Made by a program: the position numbers and the translations under genes. A stretch of DNA of 64,000 bases from Adineta ricciae (lineage: Eukaryota; Rotifera; Eurotatoria; Adinetida; Adinetidae), in contig CAJNOJ010000406.1 of assembly GCA_905250025.1 (NCBI GenBank), positions 1 to 64,000 on the forward strand. The letters are read 5' to 3'. Below the pieces are notes generated by a model, which made no database searches, was not told the origin of the DNA, and saw only the letters and a list, made by a program, of their open reading frames with translations. This document shows, one piece after another, positions 23,796 to 33,784 of the stretch; the stretch's first letter is position 1; each line of letters starts with the position of its first letter.

Positions 23796-24638
23796 TTATT
23801 GGCAAAGATCGAATACAAAGAGGAGACAAAGCAAAATACATGCAGAATAAGATGTGATCGATGACGAACTCTTAGAAATTTTACTGAGGAATGTTCTGAC
23901 ACTCTCATGGACTTGGTTGATAGCTGCGACGTTCTCTAGATTTGAGTAATTGGCGCCTGCTGATACAAAACCGTGTTTCATGTTGGCGTATGTTTCATAC
24001 TGACATTGTCCGGATACCTGTGAGTTTGCTGATTGTTCGATGACAGTCGAAATGTTTGGACGCAATGGTGGATCATCGCCAGCAGCTATAAATAGTACTG
24101 GTCGCTGTAAATTCTTTACCTCATCTTCAGTCAACCATGCGCCATGAATAGAAACACCTGTAAAGAACAGATCCGACAGATTTGAACAAGCACGAGCCAC
24201 TTGTAGGCCACCCCAGCAGAAACCAATCACAGCAATCCGACGCGATGGCGATGATGTTTTTCGAAGCCAAGTAGCAATAGTTCTCAAGTCAGTAGATACT
24301 TGAGACCAATTACCAACCTGAGCAAGCCATGCAATGAAATGAGGTACTGTTGTGGGCAATGTATTGCCTCGGTAAAAATCCGCCATCACAACCTGTACTT
24401 CGTACTCGGCTGCGAGTCGATCACAGAACACACGCGTCTGAGTGATATTGAATCCGTAAATGTCGTGAAAAACGATAATAGATAGATCTTTCGCAGAATT
24501 TGCCTTATTTCCAACTGTATACACATTCATGTCTTCTACACGAACGACTTCACCTTTTGGATACGTCTCATTCCACAAACTCGATGATTGACAAGTTGAA
24601 AAGCCCAATATGAGAAATACTAAACATAGAACATGCAT
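23796..24638 (-). CDS. secreted dienelactone hydrolase-like protein, unit 1
   Basis: A 280-residue alpha/beta hydrolase of the dienelactone hydrolase (DLH) family. It starts with a signal peptide (MHVLCLVFLILGFSTCQ). The nucleophile elbow is GFCWGG (Cys in place of Ser, as in DLH), the acid lies in AAGDD and the base in MKHGF, so the Cys-Asp-His triad is present. The C-terminus has a Ser-rich stretch and a hydrophobic end (SACILLCLLFVFDLCQ), which may be a GPI-anchor signal. The ATG at 24638 is preferred because a TATA box lies ~45 bp upstream and the longer frame starts only with GTG. AATAAA overlaps the stop codon. Substrate unknown; animal relatives are sparse and transfer from bacteria or fungi is possible. 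Confidence 0.85.
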   Translation of the reverse strand: MHVLCLVFLILGFSTCQSSSLWNETYPKGEVVRVEDMNVYTVGNKANSAKDLSIIVFHDIYGFNITQTRVFCDRLAAEYEVQVVMADFYRGNTLPTTVPHFIAWLAQVGNWSQVSTDLRTIATWLRKTSSPSRRIAVIGFCWGGLQVARACSNLSDLFFTGVSIHGAWLTEDEVKNLQRPVLFIAAGDDPPLRPNISTVIEQSANSQVSGQCQYETYANMKHGFVSAGANYSNLENVAAINQVHESVRTFLSKISKSSSSITSYSACILLCLLFVFDLCQ

Positions 24639-24680
24639 TGTCTTGGGAGTTGCTGCATGCAAGATAAGAATAAGCACATG

Positions 24681-24688
24681 TATTTATA
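24681..24688 (-). promoter_or_regulatory. TATA box of the DLH-like gene, unit 1
   Basis: TATAAATA on the reverse strand lies about 45 bp before the ATG at 24638 and is conserved at 46662-46669 in unit 2. Confidence 0.6.
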
Positions 24689-25865
24689 AGCCACTTCTAA
24701 AATGCAAATTTACCATATGATGCAGCAGAAAAAGAAAAAAGATTACACAGCAATAAATCAAATATTTACATATTACTACTTTAAAACTATGCAAATATCA
24801 TTCTATAATACATGAAAGCTAAAGTGTCTTTCTCTTGATCCATAAAGACAGTTTTGTTTTGTGTATCCGATCCTCAATAATGCAAAATTTGGCGTCTATA
24901 ATTCACGAAACGTTTCTTTCATCCAAGATCAATCCGAATATGTCCATGTATGAACATTTGATCAAATATTATAACTACTCTGTTTGATGAATATAGCAAA
25001 CCAAATGTTCTACACCAATGAACGTCTAAGAAAATCGAACGATTTCATCACAAGAACGACACACAGCGTCAAATCTATCCGATAGATCAACCTTTCAAAT
25101 TCTTTCATTTGATTCAAGGAAAAGCAAGTATTTCGATGAATGTATTTCCATTGATGACAACATCAGTGCACGATTGAATATTTCGAACAATTGAGTCGAA
25201 TCCAGTTGTGTATTATGCTTAAATAAAATACTCAAATGTGGAATGTAAGACAAATTCATGGTCACTTTCAAAGACCTGGGAAATCCATAGCATGCTTATA
25301 TATTAGTTAATGTTAACGATGTCACATATAGGAAGTAACATTTCTTCGAGTTTCTTATAATTCTCTCTCGAACTGGTAATAAATCTGTGACATTATCAAA
25401 TATATGAATTTCTTCTACTAATTTATTCGAATATGTTTGTAGAGAATGTAGGTTTATATGCTTTTTCCATATAAGGTATGGTGTAAATCGTTACAGTGTC
25501 TTCGCATAAAACGTCTTCTGTCACTCAATGATGTTGTTTTTGCCAAAAATCAGTTTGAAATTGGTCCAACGTTCGTGTAATTCAATCTTTCAGACCAGAG
25601 AGATAGTAGCATGAGGGTGTGGGTGTTTGTGCTTATGTTGATGAGAACTGAATTAATCATGATACACACCTTCACCCTTTGCAACCAAAAATTATTGCAG
25701 CTGTTTCTTATAAATTCATAGTTAATGTATCTATAGCAAGTCAACGGCCATCCTATTCAGTGAAAACCTCTGTTCCTTACATACTGAGTGTCGGACATAC
25801 GGGAAAAGGAAAAATTTTAATATTTATTCAAAATTCTCAATAGTCAGTTGTAATCAAAATAGACT
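24689..25865. other. intergenic with an unidentified decayed gene
   Basis: In unit 2 the matching region keeps a 73-codon reverse frame (46903-47124) with SCDEIIRFSQTFIDVEH; here the same sequence at about 24900-25060 is broken by indels. The family is not recognised. The rest shows no feature. Confidence 0.4.
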
Positions 25866-25871
25866 TTTATT
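25866..25871 (-). terminator. poly(A) signal overlapping the PARP stop codon, unit 1
   Basis: The last codons AAA-TAA-A form AATAAA, so the 3' UTR must be very short. The same overlap is present in unit 2 and, independently, at the DLH stop (23795-23800). Confidence 0.55.
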
Positions 25872-28800
25872 TATAGGTTATTAGATATTCAGCATAGGCT
25901 TGAGCATCATGATAGGTGACAGTCATGTGAACTCCGTCTGTCGTTGAATCGAATCCGATCGGACGAACTTTCATAGACGAATCTCCTTTGGTAGTTTTTC
26001 CGCCGAGAACACGACAAACAAACATACGGTGCTCGCCACTTTCGTTCTGAACCGCGTAGCCATGGCTATAAGTAGCCCGAGACGAAAAATAAACTCCATA
26101 GCCGTACAGTGTACCTAGAATAAAAACATAAATATATGTTCAAATTTTGATAAAAATCAAGAGCACCGTTAACTCCTGCGAAACTGCGATTGAAACAGTC
26201 GCGAATAATCGCATTCGCTGGTTGTTCTGGACAACCATGATATAGACGTTTTTCCGTATCGATGCCTAGACGTTTCTTAAAGTCTTTTTTATGCGCAATG
26301 TACTGCATATACCATCGTTCATTTTGAATGCGTTCTAATCGAACAATTTCTGTGTAATATCCTTGCATTTGTTCATCAAATTTGCTGATAATTTGTTTAT
26401 ATTCGTCTGTATTTCCGGATACAATAAATCGAAATTGATCTTCATCATCGCATGGCTCCCATGTCGAAGGCAATCGATAGTCATTCGATGCACCATCTGA
26501 TGATAGAACTTGTCTACAGAATTCATCGTAAACATGCGGTTGACTTGGATGGATGATAAATTTCACGGTCCACGGTAAACTATTCTTTTCGATTTGTTGC
26601 TTCATCTCTTTCACCATCGTTTTGACAACAATGTCGACCGAACAAGCGTGTTCGCCACATCCGAGAGCAGGAAATGCAATAGACGTGTACCGATGTGCAT
26701 GAACACGTTGAACAATATTCGCTATGAGATCGACGATCGATTGTTGAAGAATCTTTTTATTCTTATTTGGCTCCCAGCGAAAGAAGAAGATACTTTTGCA
26801 TTGTAAATGACCTGGCGGAGTAATGATAACGGATGGATTTCGAGTTGCTGTTTGTTCCTTCGTGTAAGCGCTTTGAGCTTGATCGCCGGCTGCTTTCAAC
26901 AGAATTTGTCGTAAATTCTCTGATGACATACTTCCAATAATAACATCCACCTGAAACAAATGAAAATAACAAGATCGAAGCAATTAAAAGCAGTTATTTA
27001 CTTGTTGTTTTGTGATATCATCCTTTTTCACTTCAATAAGTCCATTTGCAATTCTTAACGAGATTGGTGGTTCTTTCACTGTCGTTTGTCGATGTTTGGA
27101 TACGCCGAGATATTGACGAAATTCATCGTAGAGTTCAACTTTCTCCGGTTGAATGACAAAGACGACTGATAGAGGATATTTCGCTACCAACTGTTGACAT
27201 TCGCCGACTAACGTTTTCGCAATAAGACTAGTCGGACATCCGTATCCACCGCAACCGATCGCAGGAAATGCGATACTTTGTAAATTCTTACCTGCTGCTG
27301 TAGTAATCACATTTTGAACTAACTGTTCAAGCGATCGACAGAGTCGATCTTCATTTGAACTGGGTGCCCATGGAACGAAATAGATTTTCTTAGCTTTGAG
27401 TGAACCGGTGGCTGAAATACTAATAACCGATTCCTGACTATTTTGGCTCACTTTTTCATCGAAAGAAGCTTTTAGTAATCTTCCACCCACTGTGAAAACA
27501 CTGTCCATCAGATATTTCGACGTTGAACAAACAACGATCACATCAGTCTAGATAATTTTCGTTTACTACTTACAATATTGCTCGCCTGCAACTTACCGTC
27601 TGTGCCAATAAATCTGCTTGAATAACTGATATTAGCTGATTCGACTCATCGTTGTCGTCTACTTGCTATAATAAACGTAAAAATCTTCAATTTGATTGAA
27701 ATAAATAAATATTACTACCTGATTTGAAAAGTCTAAATCATCATTTTCAAAGGCATTCTCATATTTCAATTCATAATAATAATGTACTTCATCCGATGAA
27801 ATATTCTCATCGTGCTCAGCTTGTTTAACACGAGACGTAGTCAGCAACATCACGCTCGAATCATTTGTTAATTCAAAATTATTCACTGGTGATAAATCAG
27901 CCGTATTCGAAATCAATTTCGGTACCCATCGTAGGAAACCTTCGATTGTATTCCGTTGATTTGTAAACGAGAAACTCTTCAAATCTAACGTAATCTGTTC
28001 ATTCTCAAGAATTTCTAAATACAGATTGATACATCGTCGTCGATAATTCATGCCAGTTTCTAAGATTAAATTGACTCGGTCATCGACCGTGTACCAGGAG
28101 TTAAATTGGATATTATCGTCTGATGTCATGTCGAGAATTTCAATCGAAGGCGAGAGATTGATGGTTCCGGTGGGGTGTTTAGTGAACATCATTTGCCATT
28201 GGCCATAGCAGTGAAAGTTAAGAAGGGATGAACCACGACAGCGAATCCAGGCATAATTCCCGGATCGATTCGAACCTGGTTCTAAACGTAGGAATTTTGC
28301 TAGAGAGATCTGATGGCGATCTCGACCTGCTTGAAGTTGAATGTCTGTTTTGAATGGTTTACCAGCGAGTGATTGTTGAAAATGGTTCGAAATTTCGGAT
28401 GTGAAAGCCATCCATTGTTCCATGGCAAGTGGTTTGTATTCCCAAATACAATCAACTGCCAGACCTCTCTGACCTTCGACTTCCTGTAGAATTGTTTTCT
28501 TTGGAAGCTCTGTTGAGTTCATCAAATAGCCAGGCAGTAGAAAATCTTGGAAAAAGCCTCGAATATTATGTTTCGATTTGCCATTTTGAACAGGTGTTTC
28601 ATTGAAACTATTCAATAGGAAATAATCTCCACCGCGAGAAATTAAATAGGTGACAATATCTCGATGCCCTTGATAACATGCAGCATGCAACGCAGTAGAG
28701 CCAATAATCGCTTTCTTTGTATCACCTGATTGATCTGGTGGATCATAGGATTGATTTTGAGCATTGACAGAACAACCTGCTTCTTCGACGAGATATTTGA

Positions 28801-29254
28801 CTAAATCAAGATGATTATTTCGAGCCGCACAGTACAGAACGGTAGTTTCATAAGGGCTCGATTTATCCATTAGATGCGAATAATTTTCATGAAATGCTTC
28901 GATAACTTCCTGATTGCCATCCCATGCTGCGTGAAACACATCAAGTGATGCTAGCATACCTTGAAGATCTTGTAAAAATGACTCTAACATATCGCTAGTA
29001 AACGAATCGGACAAGGTCTTATTTGTTTCATTGTAGCCGTATTCACGCAGAACGTTGAAAAGATAATTTTGGCATTGCTTTGATAATGAAGAAAAAGATT
29101 TGTTGGCGATTGTTTTAACTGCCTTTCGTAAATCATCGATAAGCTGCGGAGAATTAGTTTCGCCGTCGAATTGACTTATTGTATGAGAGACAGCATCGAT
29201 TAGCAGTTGAAGACATTCCTTCAACTTATTTTCGTCGTTGTTTCCAGTCGCCAT
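25867..29254 (-). CDS. ankyrin/WWE-like/macro/macro/PARP mono-ADP-ribosyltransferase-like protein, unit 1
   Basis: Five exons join in frame: 29254-27719, 27665-27597, 27547-27002, 26950-26167 and 26114-25867, with introns of 53, 49, 51 and 52 nt, all GT-AG. The product has 1060 residues: N-terminal helical part, ankyrin repeats (about 110-225, including TVLYCAARNNHLDLVKYL and TALHAACYQGHRDIV), a WWE-like domain (about 265-345), a beta-rich unknown part, two macrodomains (IAFPAIGCGGYGCP and IAFPALGCGEHACS) and a C-terminal PARP domain. In the PARP domain the triad by hand alignment is His955 (YHGCP), Tyr987 (GVYFSS) and Met1042 in place of Glu, as in mono-ADP-ribosylating PARP10/14-type enzymes. 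Macrodomains bind ADP-ribose. This resembles PARP14/PARP15 with ankyrin repeats added; a stress or immune role is inference. Confidence 0.9.
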
Positions 29255-30234
29255 AAATTATGAATGAAGCAATATTTCTCTTACGACTCTCGGTGTCACT
29301 TTTATTAACGAAAAAGACAAAGAATTGCAATGCATTGCATACAGTTGTTTTTGGAGAGAGGTTTTTTTTCTTCCTACCAGCCATTATAATAACAGTAACA
29401 GTCGACAAAATTTCCAACTTGCATCGACGACAATACTCAGTCAAATCAAAAAGAAGGTCTTTTTCTTCTGTTATATGCTGCGAAGACGCTGAAACTTTCA
29501 TTACCGAAAAACAAGAATCTACAGAGCGTCTCCTAGCTGAATACAAGCAGCAGCGATGATGTTCTTCAACATCAAAATATTCTGAACACGGCATTAACGA
29601 GGCCTTATGGAATAGACGAGATCCTGTCGATTCACTTTCATCACATTGGGTGAGATTTTTAGCATTTGTCGATATTGAAGTCCTGCAATGGTTGCTTTCT
29701 TTCCAAGAGTCCTTATTTATTTCTAAAATACACGAAAACAGACGCTGAAAACTTCCTTTGAATTAGACGATCGCAATACATCACTCTCTGCTTTTCCAGC
29801 AAAAAAATTTACAGCTCTAAATTCGGTCTTTCGCTCAATGAATATTTTCGTTTTCGAAATCATTGAACAGCAGCACATTCGTTCAGACAGATGAAACTCG
29901 ACACAAAGGTCATAGCCATCGGTGTACAATTCAAATCATTCGATCAAATTAGCCAAACTATGTCTTGGAGTCGCAAAACTGATGACACCCTCTATTACTC
30001 GAAGATTATAAATAAAAGACGAACTGAATATATTCAGATATATTCAAAAAAAAGTGATTGTAAAAATGTAGAAAATATAGGGATTATCTTTCATTCAAAA
30101 AAACAAATCAGAATATTTCAATGTGTTCGCCATCACTCTCGTCTATAAGAAAGAGAATATACAGATGCATAAAAAATGAAGTTAATGGTGCATATATCGA
30201 AATCATCAGTCAATAGAGTTGAATTCTTCTGAGC
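29255..30234. other. intergenic between PARP start and membrane-anchored protein
   Basis: Short frames on both strands (for example 29723-29929 reverse, conserved in unit 2 at 51487-51693) carry no known motif. It probably includes the PARP promoter, but no clear TATA box is seen. Confidence 0.4.
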
Positions 30235-31140
30235 TCATTCAAAAGAAAGTGACATTGTTTGTGATGCTGCATTGCATGACGCTGAGGCAATACCACCCCA
30301 ATATCCACTAACCCAAGGACATGGTCTTATTGTATAGTAACCTGTTGTACAGCTACACGTAGATCCCGATGAAGTGATTTCATAACCACTGCTGCATGGC
30401 CATACACGCCAGGCTATTCCATTATAAGTCAGGGCCATTGTAGTATTATAGCGTAAGGCAACTGCTAGAGCAGTGACAGTATTTGGATCAGTAACTGTGA
30501 TGCCAACTGGATCATTTGAACCATAGATCCGCATTTTCGAATAACTCGTACACGTCAAACTAGCAGCGAATTGTTGCCATGCTGTGCATTGAGCAGCTTG
30601 AGTTGTAAGGGCAGTGAAACTCTGTGAATATGTTACAGCACATGCTGCAAAGAATTTATGGAATAGAAGGGAATGGATCAGTTGAAATGAACTTACGTGA
30701 TGCTGACGATCGATTGTCTAAAACAAAAAACAGCGATAATGGTACACGTTTTTATAGAACTCAATCAACATAGTGCAGATAAGTGCCAGGGTTTTCCGAT
30801 TATCTATCTTTCACCCAAACACACACCTACCTAGTACTAATACGACGATGGGAATAATGATAGCTGCGAGTACCAACATACCCAATAGAACCAACAATTG
30901 AATGCATATGCAGCGTGGTACACTCCATCTAAATATTCATTTTATAAAATTGACTTGCATAGATTGATGTGTTACCAACCTCGAACAAAATTTGGATGAA
31001 GCCGATGGAATACTTTGGAGACTATTCTGAGAAATGATTTGGGAATTATGGAAGGAATGTTGAAAGCTATTTTGTAAGGAAGATGACGGATCAAGTTTTT
31101 TGTTTACTTTTTGCGTCGACTTTTTACTAGCGTTGATCAT
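30235..31140 (-). CDS. type II membrane-anchored protein with Cys-containing ectodomain, unit 1
   Basis: Four exons join in frame: 31140-30980, 30928-30831, 30717-30697 (a 21-nt microexon) and 30644-30235; introns are 51, 113, 52 nt, GT-AG. The 229-residue product starts with a Ser/Asn/Gln-rich cytoplasmic part (MINASKKSTQK), has one strong membrane helix (LLVLLGMLVLAAIIIPIVVL) after a WSVPRC motif, and a ~130-residue ectodomain with about eight Cys, ending in MSLSFE. The start is the ATG before MINASKK because the longer frame has no conserved upstream part in unit 2. No family is recognised; similar small anchored proteins with a Cys-rich outer part occur in bdelloid gene sets. Confidence 0.7.
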
Positions 31141-31652
31141 CTTGATTTTTGTCTTTCTAACGAAAAAAAAACGAGAATATGTAAAAATCAATCCCTGTAT
31201 TTCATAATTGTCAGAAAAGTTCGAATCTGTTGAGAGAAAAGATGAGAACATCGTTCTGTCACAAATTTCTGTTAACGAATGCTTCTAAGTGAAGTATTTT
31301 CATTTTTGCTTATTTTAAACTCGATGATTTATTGACTTTTGCTAAGCGATGATGATTGTAAATTGTCGCATATTTATCTTTCTCTCGAAAAGAAAAAGAG
31401 TGCAGCAATACAAACAATTCGTCCGCCTTCATCATTCGATTTACACTACTTCGGTGGGCATAAGATTCTGTGCTGATGCGAATGCTGTTAGTATAACAAG
31501 GAGATTGTGTTTATGCACTTGAAAAAGCAAATATTCCGGCATTGTTATTTTTGTTTGTAAGAACATATGCAAATGTATATCTCTTCCTCCACGACGATTA
31601 TTTATCGACCGAGAGTGTGAGAGTGATACACTTTATGATATGTTAAAGGCCT
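31141..31652. other. intergenic, possibly the lost N-terminal part of the GST relic
   Basis: No intact gene. A forward stretch around 31440-31510 could be the remains of the GST N-terminal domain, but the frame is too broken to be sure. Confidence 0.3.
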
Positions 31653-31928
31653 TTGTATCTGCCGTGTAAAAACCGGACGAAGCAGGAACTAACAAAAACC
31701 TTCTTCTTCGAACGACTACCAAAACATCTGCAAACTTTGGAAACTCTGGGTAAATTTTATGGTGACAGTGATGCATACTTTATTGATAATAAACTAACAT
31801 GGGCAAATCTATTCTTTCGTTTATTTGGTGAAACGATCTTTGGAATCGATGATCAATCTTTAGTTGATTTTGTATGGTTGAAACAAAATCGTGTTGAAAT
31901 CAAACTGAAACACGATATATCTTTATGA
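31653..31928 (+). pseudogene. sigma-type glutathione S-transferase relic, unit 1
   Basis: A 91-codon frame contains LPKHLQTLETLGKFYGD, then YFIDNKLTWANLFF and WLKQNRVEI, which is the C-terminal helical domain of sigma-class GSTs (family form: NKLTWADLLFF). The thioredoxin-like N-terminal domain with the glutathione-binding Tyr is absent, so the protein cannot work as a GST. Unit 2 carries the same relic with an additional 20-bp deletion. Confidence 0.65.
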
Positions 31929-32042
31929 CATGATTTCGATTGACACACATATTCTCATTCGCGTCTTCGAAATGCAATTCAATTTCATAGGGATTTAATC
32001 TGTTTGTGATGATTAGAGTATCGATATGACGAAAAAGTGGAA

Positions 32043-32048
32043 TATAAA
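32043..32048 (+). promoter_or_regulatory. TATA box of the lectin-like gene, unit 1
   Basis: TATAAA lies 57 bp before the ATG at 32100. Unit 2 has the weaker TATAAC at the same place. Confidence 0.5.
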
Positions 32049-32099
32049 ACTTGGTTCGTTTTCTCGATACAAAATAGTTTTCGAAGACGAAGAGGCGTA

Positions 32100-32777
32100 A
32101 TGCAAATGTTCTTTCTAATAGGTCTCAGTATTTTGTTCGCAGCCAATCATGCTTATGCGTTAGATTGTAAGGTAGTGAAACAAGGTCAACATTTCATATC
32201 AACACTTCCATTCTATGGTTTCAAACAAGATCTTGTTCTTACAACACGCATCCGATTCAATGAATCTATGGCTCGTTATCTCTTTCCACCAACAGAAAGT
32301 AAAGGTCGTTCATGTTCATTATCCTGGAATCAAGTATGGGGTGCTACACGATGTGGTTATTTAACCAGCACTCAAATGGATTTAGATCGATTCGTATGGC
32401 GTCGTCCTAGTAGCTGTTTACAATATGATTCTAAAGGATATGTTGTTAATGAATATGATGACTGTCCCGAAAAGAATCTCATCGAACTAGCTGCGTCTGC
32501 TTATGATAATGGTTTGAAGCCATTTGAACATCCAGGTGTTTTACTGAAAGAATTTACAACGAAACTTCAAATCAATACATGGTACAATTTCAAGTTGATT
32601 TTCGAGGACACAAAAACAACCTATCAACTGCTTGATGAGTCGAATCAACTTCTAGAAAGTCAATTTATTAACCATCATTCATGTGAACAATTTAATTTTG
32701 GTATGATACATGGTTTGTATTTTGGTGGAGAATGTCCAGCACCACAAGATGTTTCAGTTTGTTACGATTCATCATAG
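32100..32777 (+). CDS. secreted concanavalin-like (LamG-type) domain protein, unit 1
   Basis: The 225-residue product starts with a signal peptide (MQMFFLIGLSILFAANHAYA). The mature part has eight Cys (four possible disulfides) and the strand pattern TWYNFKLIFEDTKTTYQLLD, which is typical of concanavalin A-like/LamG jelly-roll domains. The first ATG at 32037 is rejected because unit 2 has no open frame upstream of the second one. An AATAAA lies 24 bp after the stop (32801-32806). Role unknown; a secreted carbohydrate-binding protein is a fair guess, but no catalytic residues can be assigned. Confidence 0.7.
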   Translation: MQMFFLIGLSILFAANHAYALDCKVVKQGQHFISTLPFYGFKQDLVLTTRIRFNESMARYLFPPTESKGRSCSLSWNQVWGATRCGYLTSTQMDLDRFVWRRPSSCLQYDSKGYVVNEYDDCPEKNLIELAASAYDNGLKPFEHPGVLLKEFTTKLQINTWYNFKLIFEDTKTTYQLLDESNQLLESQFINHHSCEQFNFGMIHGLYFGGECPAPQDVSVCYDSS

Positions 32778-32800
32778 TTGACTGAAAACTACACGTCAGA

Positions 32801-32806
32801 AATAAA
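32801..32806 (+). terminator. poly(A) signal of the lectin-like gene, unit 1
   Basis: AATAAA shortly after the stop codon, conserved at 54498-54503 in unit 2. Confidence 0.6.
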
Positions 32807-33708
32807 ATGAATCATCTAGATCGGCACGTACAGTTTTAAGCCTAAGCATCTAATTCAGAAAGATTCAAACGTTGTCTCATAGCCTTCATGAATAATTGTT
32901 GCAGATGAGAATACGATGTGCGATGAAAACAGCATGCAGTGAAGGCTTTACTTTTGTTGTGAAATCTGACTATAAAACGTTTAAAATGTACTGACGAACT
33001 ACATACCACCCTCGGTCATTCTACAAACAAGATTTTATCTGCCAATAGTTCCATGAACACTCTTATAATCAACGGAATACTCGGGAATGTATAGAATAAT
33101 ATCAGACTCAAACACGATTGGATTTTCCATGTATTACTTTACTTGTTTTAGCACAATAAATTTCTTCTATTCTCTTTTTATCCCTAACAAACACAACTGT
33201 CATGAACAATTAACTGTTTCAAATGAATTTCTTTATCTATGAGCCTCGAATACTTTTGCTTGACCGTCTTCTTTGCTTGTTTACACAAAACATCTTACTG
33301 ATCGGCCATATGAATACAAAAGACAACCATCTTGTCGATGATGCATTTTTATCATCGTTCATTATCAAATATATCGTCGAAAGTTCCAGGTCAACTACTT
33401 GTTTATTCTATCTAACGGAATGGCTGTCCTTGTATGAATAGGAGAGAAGAGAGATTCTCTCGGATAATAATTAGTTCAAAGTCATGTTTATTTTCTTTTC
33501 TCTTCCAGCGTGTCTATATTCATCTATTCTCGCTGTAGTGGACGAATAAATCTGCACTCTGATTTGTGTTATTTTGCCGTTCCTCTTTGACCTAGATTAT
33601 CCGTATGAGTCATAACAAGAGAGAATTGCGTTCTTTTCTATCACGGGAGAAAAAGTCGATAACGCATTTCTCCCATGTTGTCGTTCTAATGAGTCATCAT
33701 GTGTCCAT
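32807..33708. other. intergenic upstream of the patatin gene
   Basis: A 72-codon forward frame at 33223-33441 is frameshifted in unit 2 and has no motif, so it is not called a gene. Confidence 0.4.
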
Positions 33709-33722
33709 ATATAAATATATAA
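33709..33722 (+). promoter_or_regulatory. TATA box of the patatin/fusion pair, unit 1
   Basis: An ATATAAATATATAA stretch ends 63 bp before the patatin ATG. A TATAAAT is kept at the same place in unit 2 (about 55340-55346). It may drive both the patatin gene and the fusion gene. Confidence 0.55.
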
Positions 33723-33784
33723 TGTGCGTCGTTTCTTTTACGATTTGATCTAAGATCAGAATATTGCATTGAACTTCACGAATC

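Noticed and set aside
24639-24677. Thirteen-residue N-terminal extension of the DLH-like protein
   Set aside because: It begins with GTG and lies at or before the expected transcription start set by the TATA box at 24681-24688.
29226-29594. Reverse frame overlapping the PARP start
   Set aside because: Its counterpart in unit 2 is shortened and shifted; it is probably leader or upstream DNA.
32037-32099. Upstream start of the lectin-like protein
   Set aside because: It would place basic residues before the signal peptide and is not open in unit 2.
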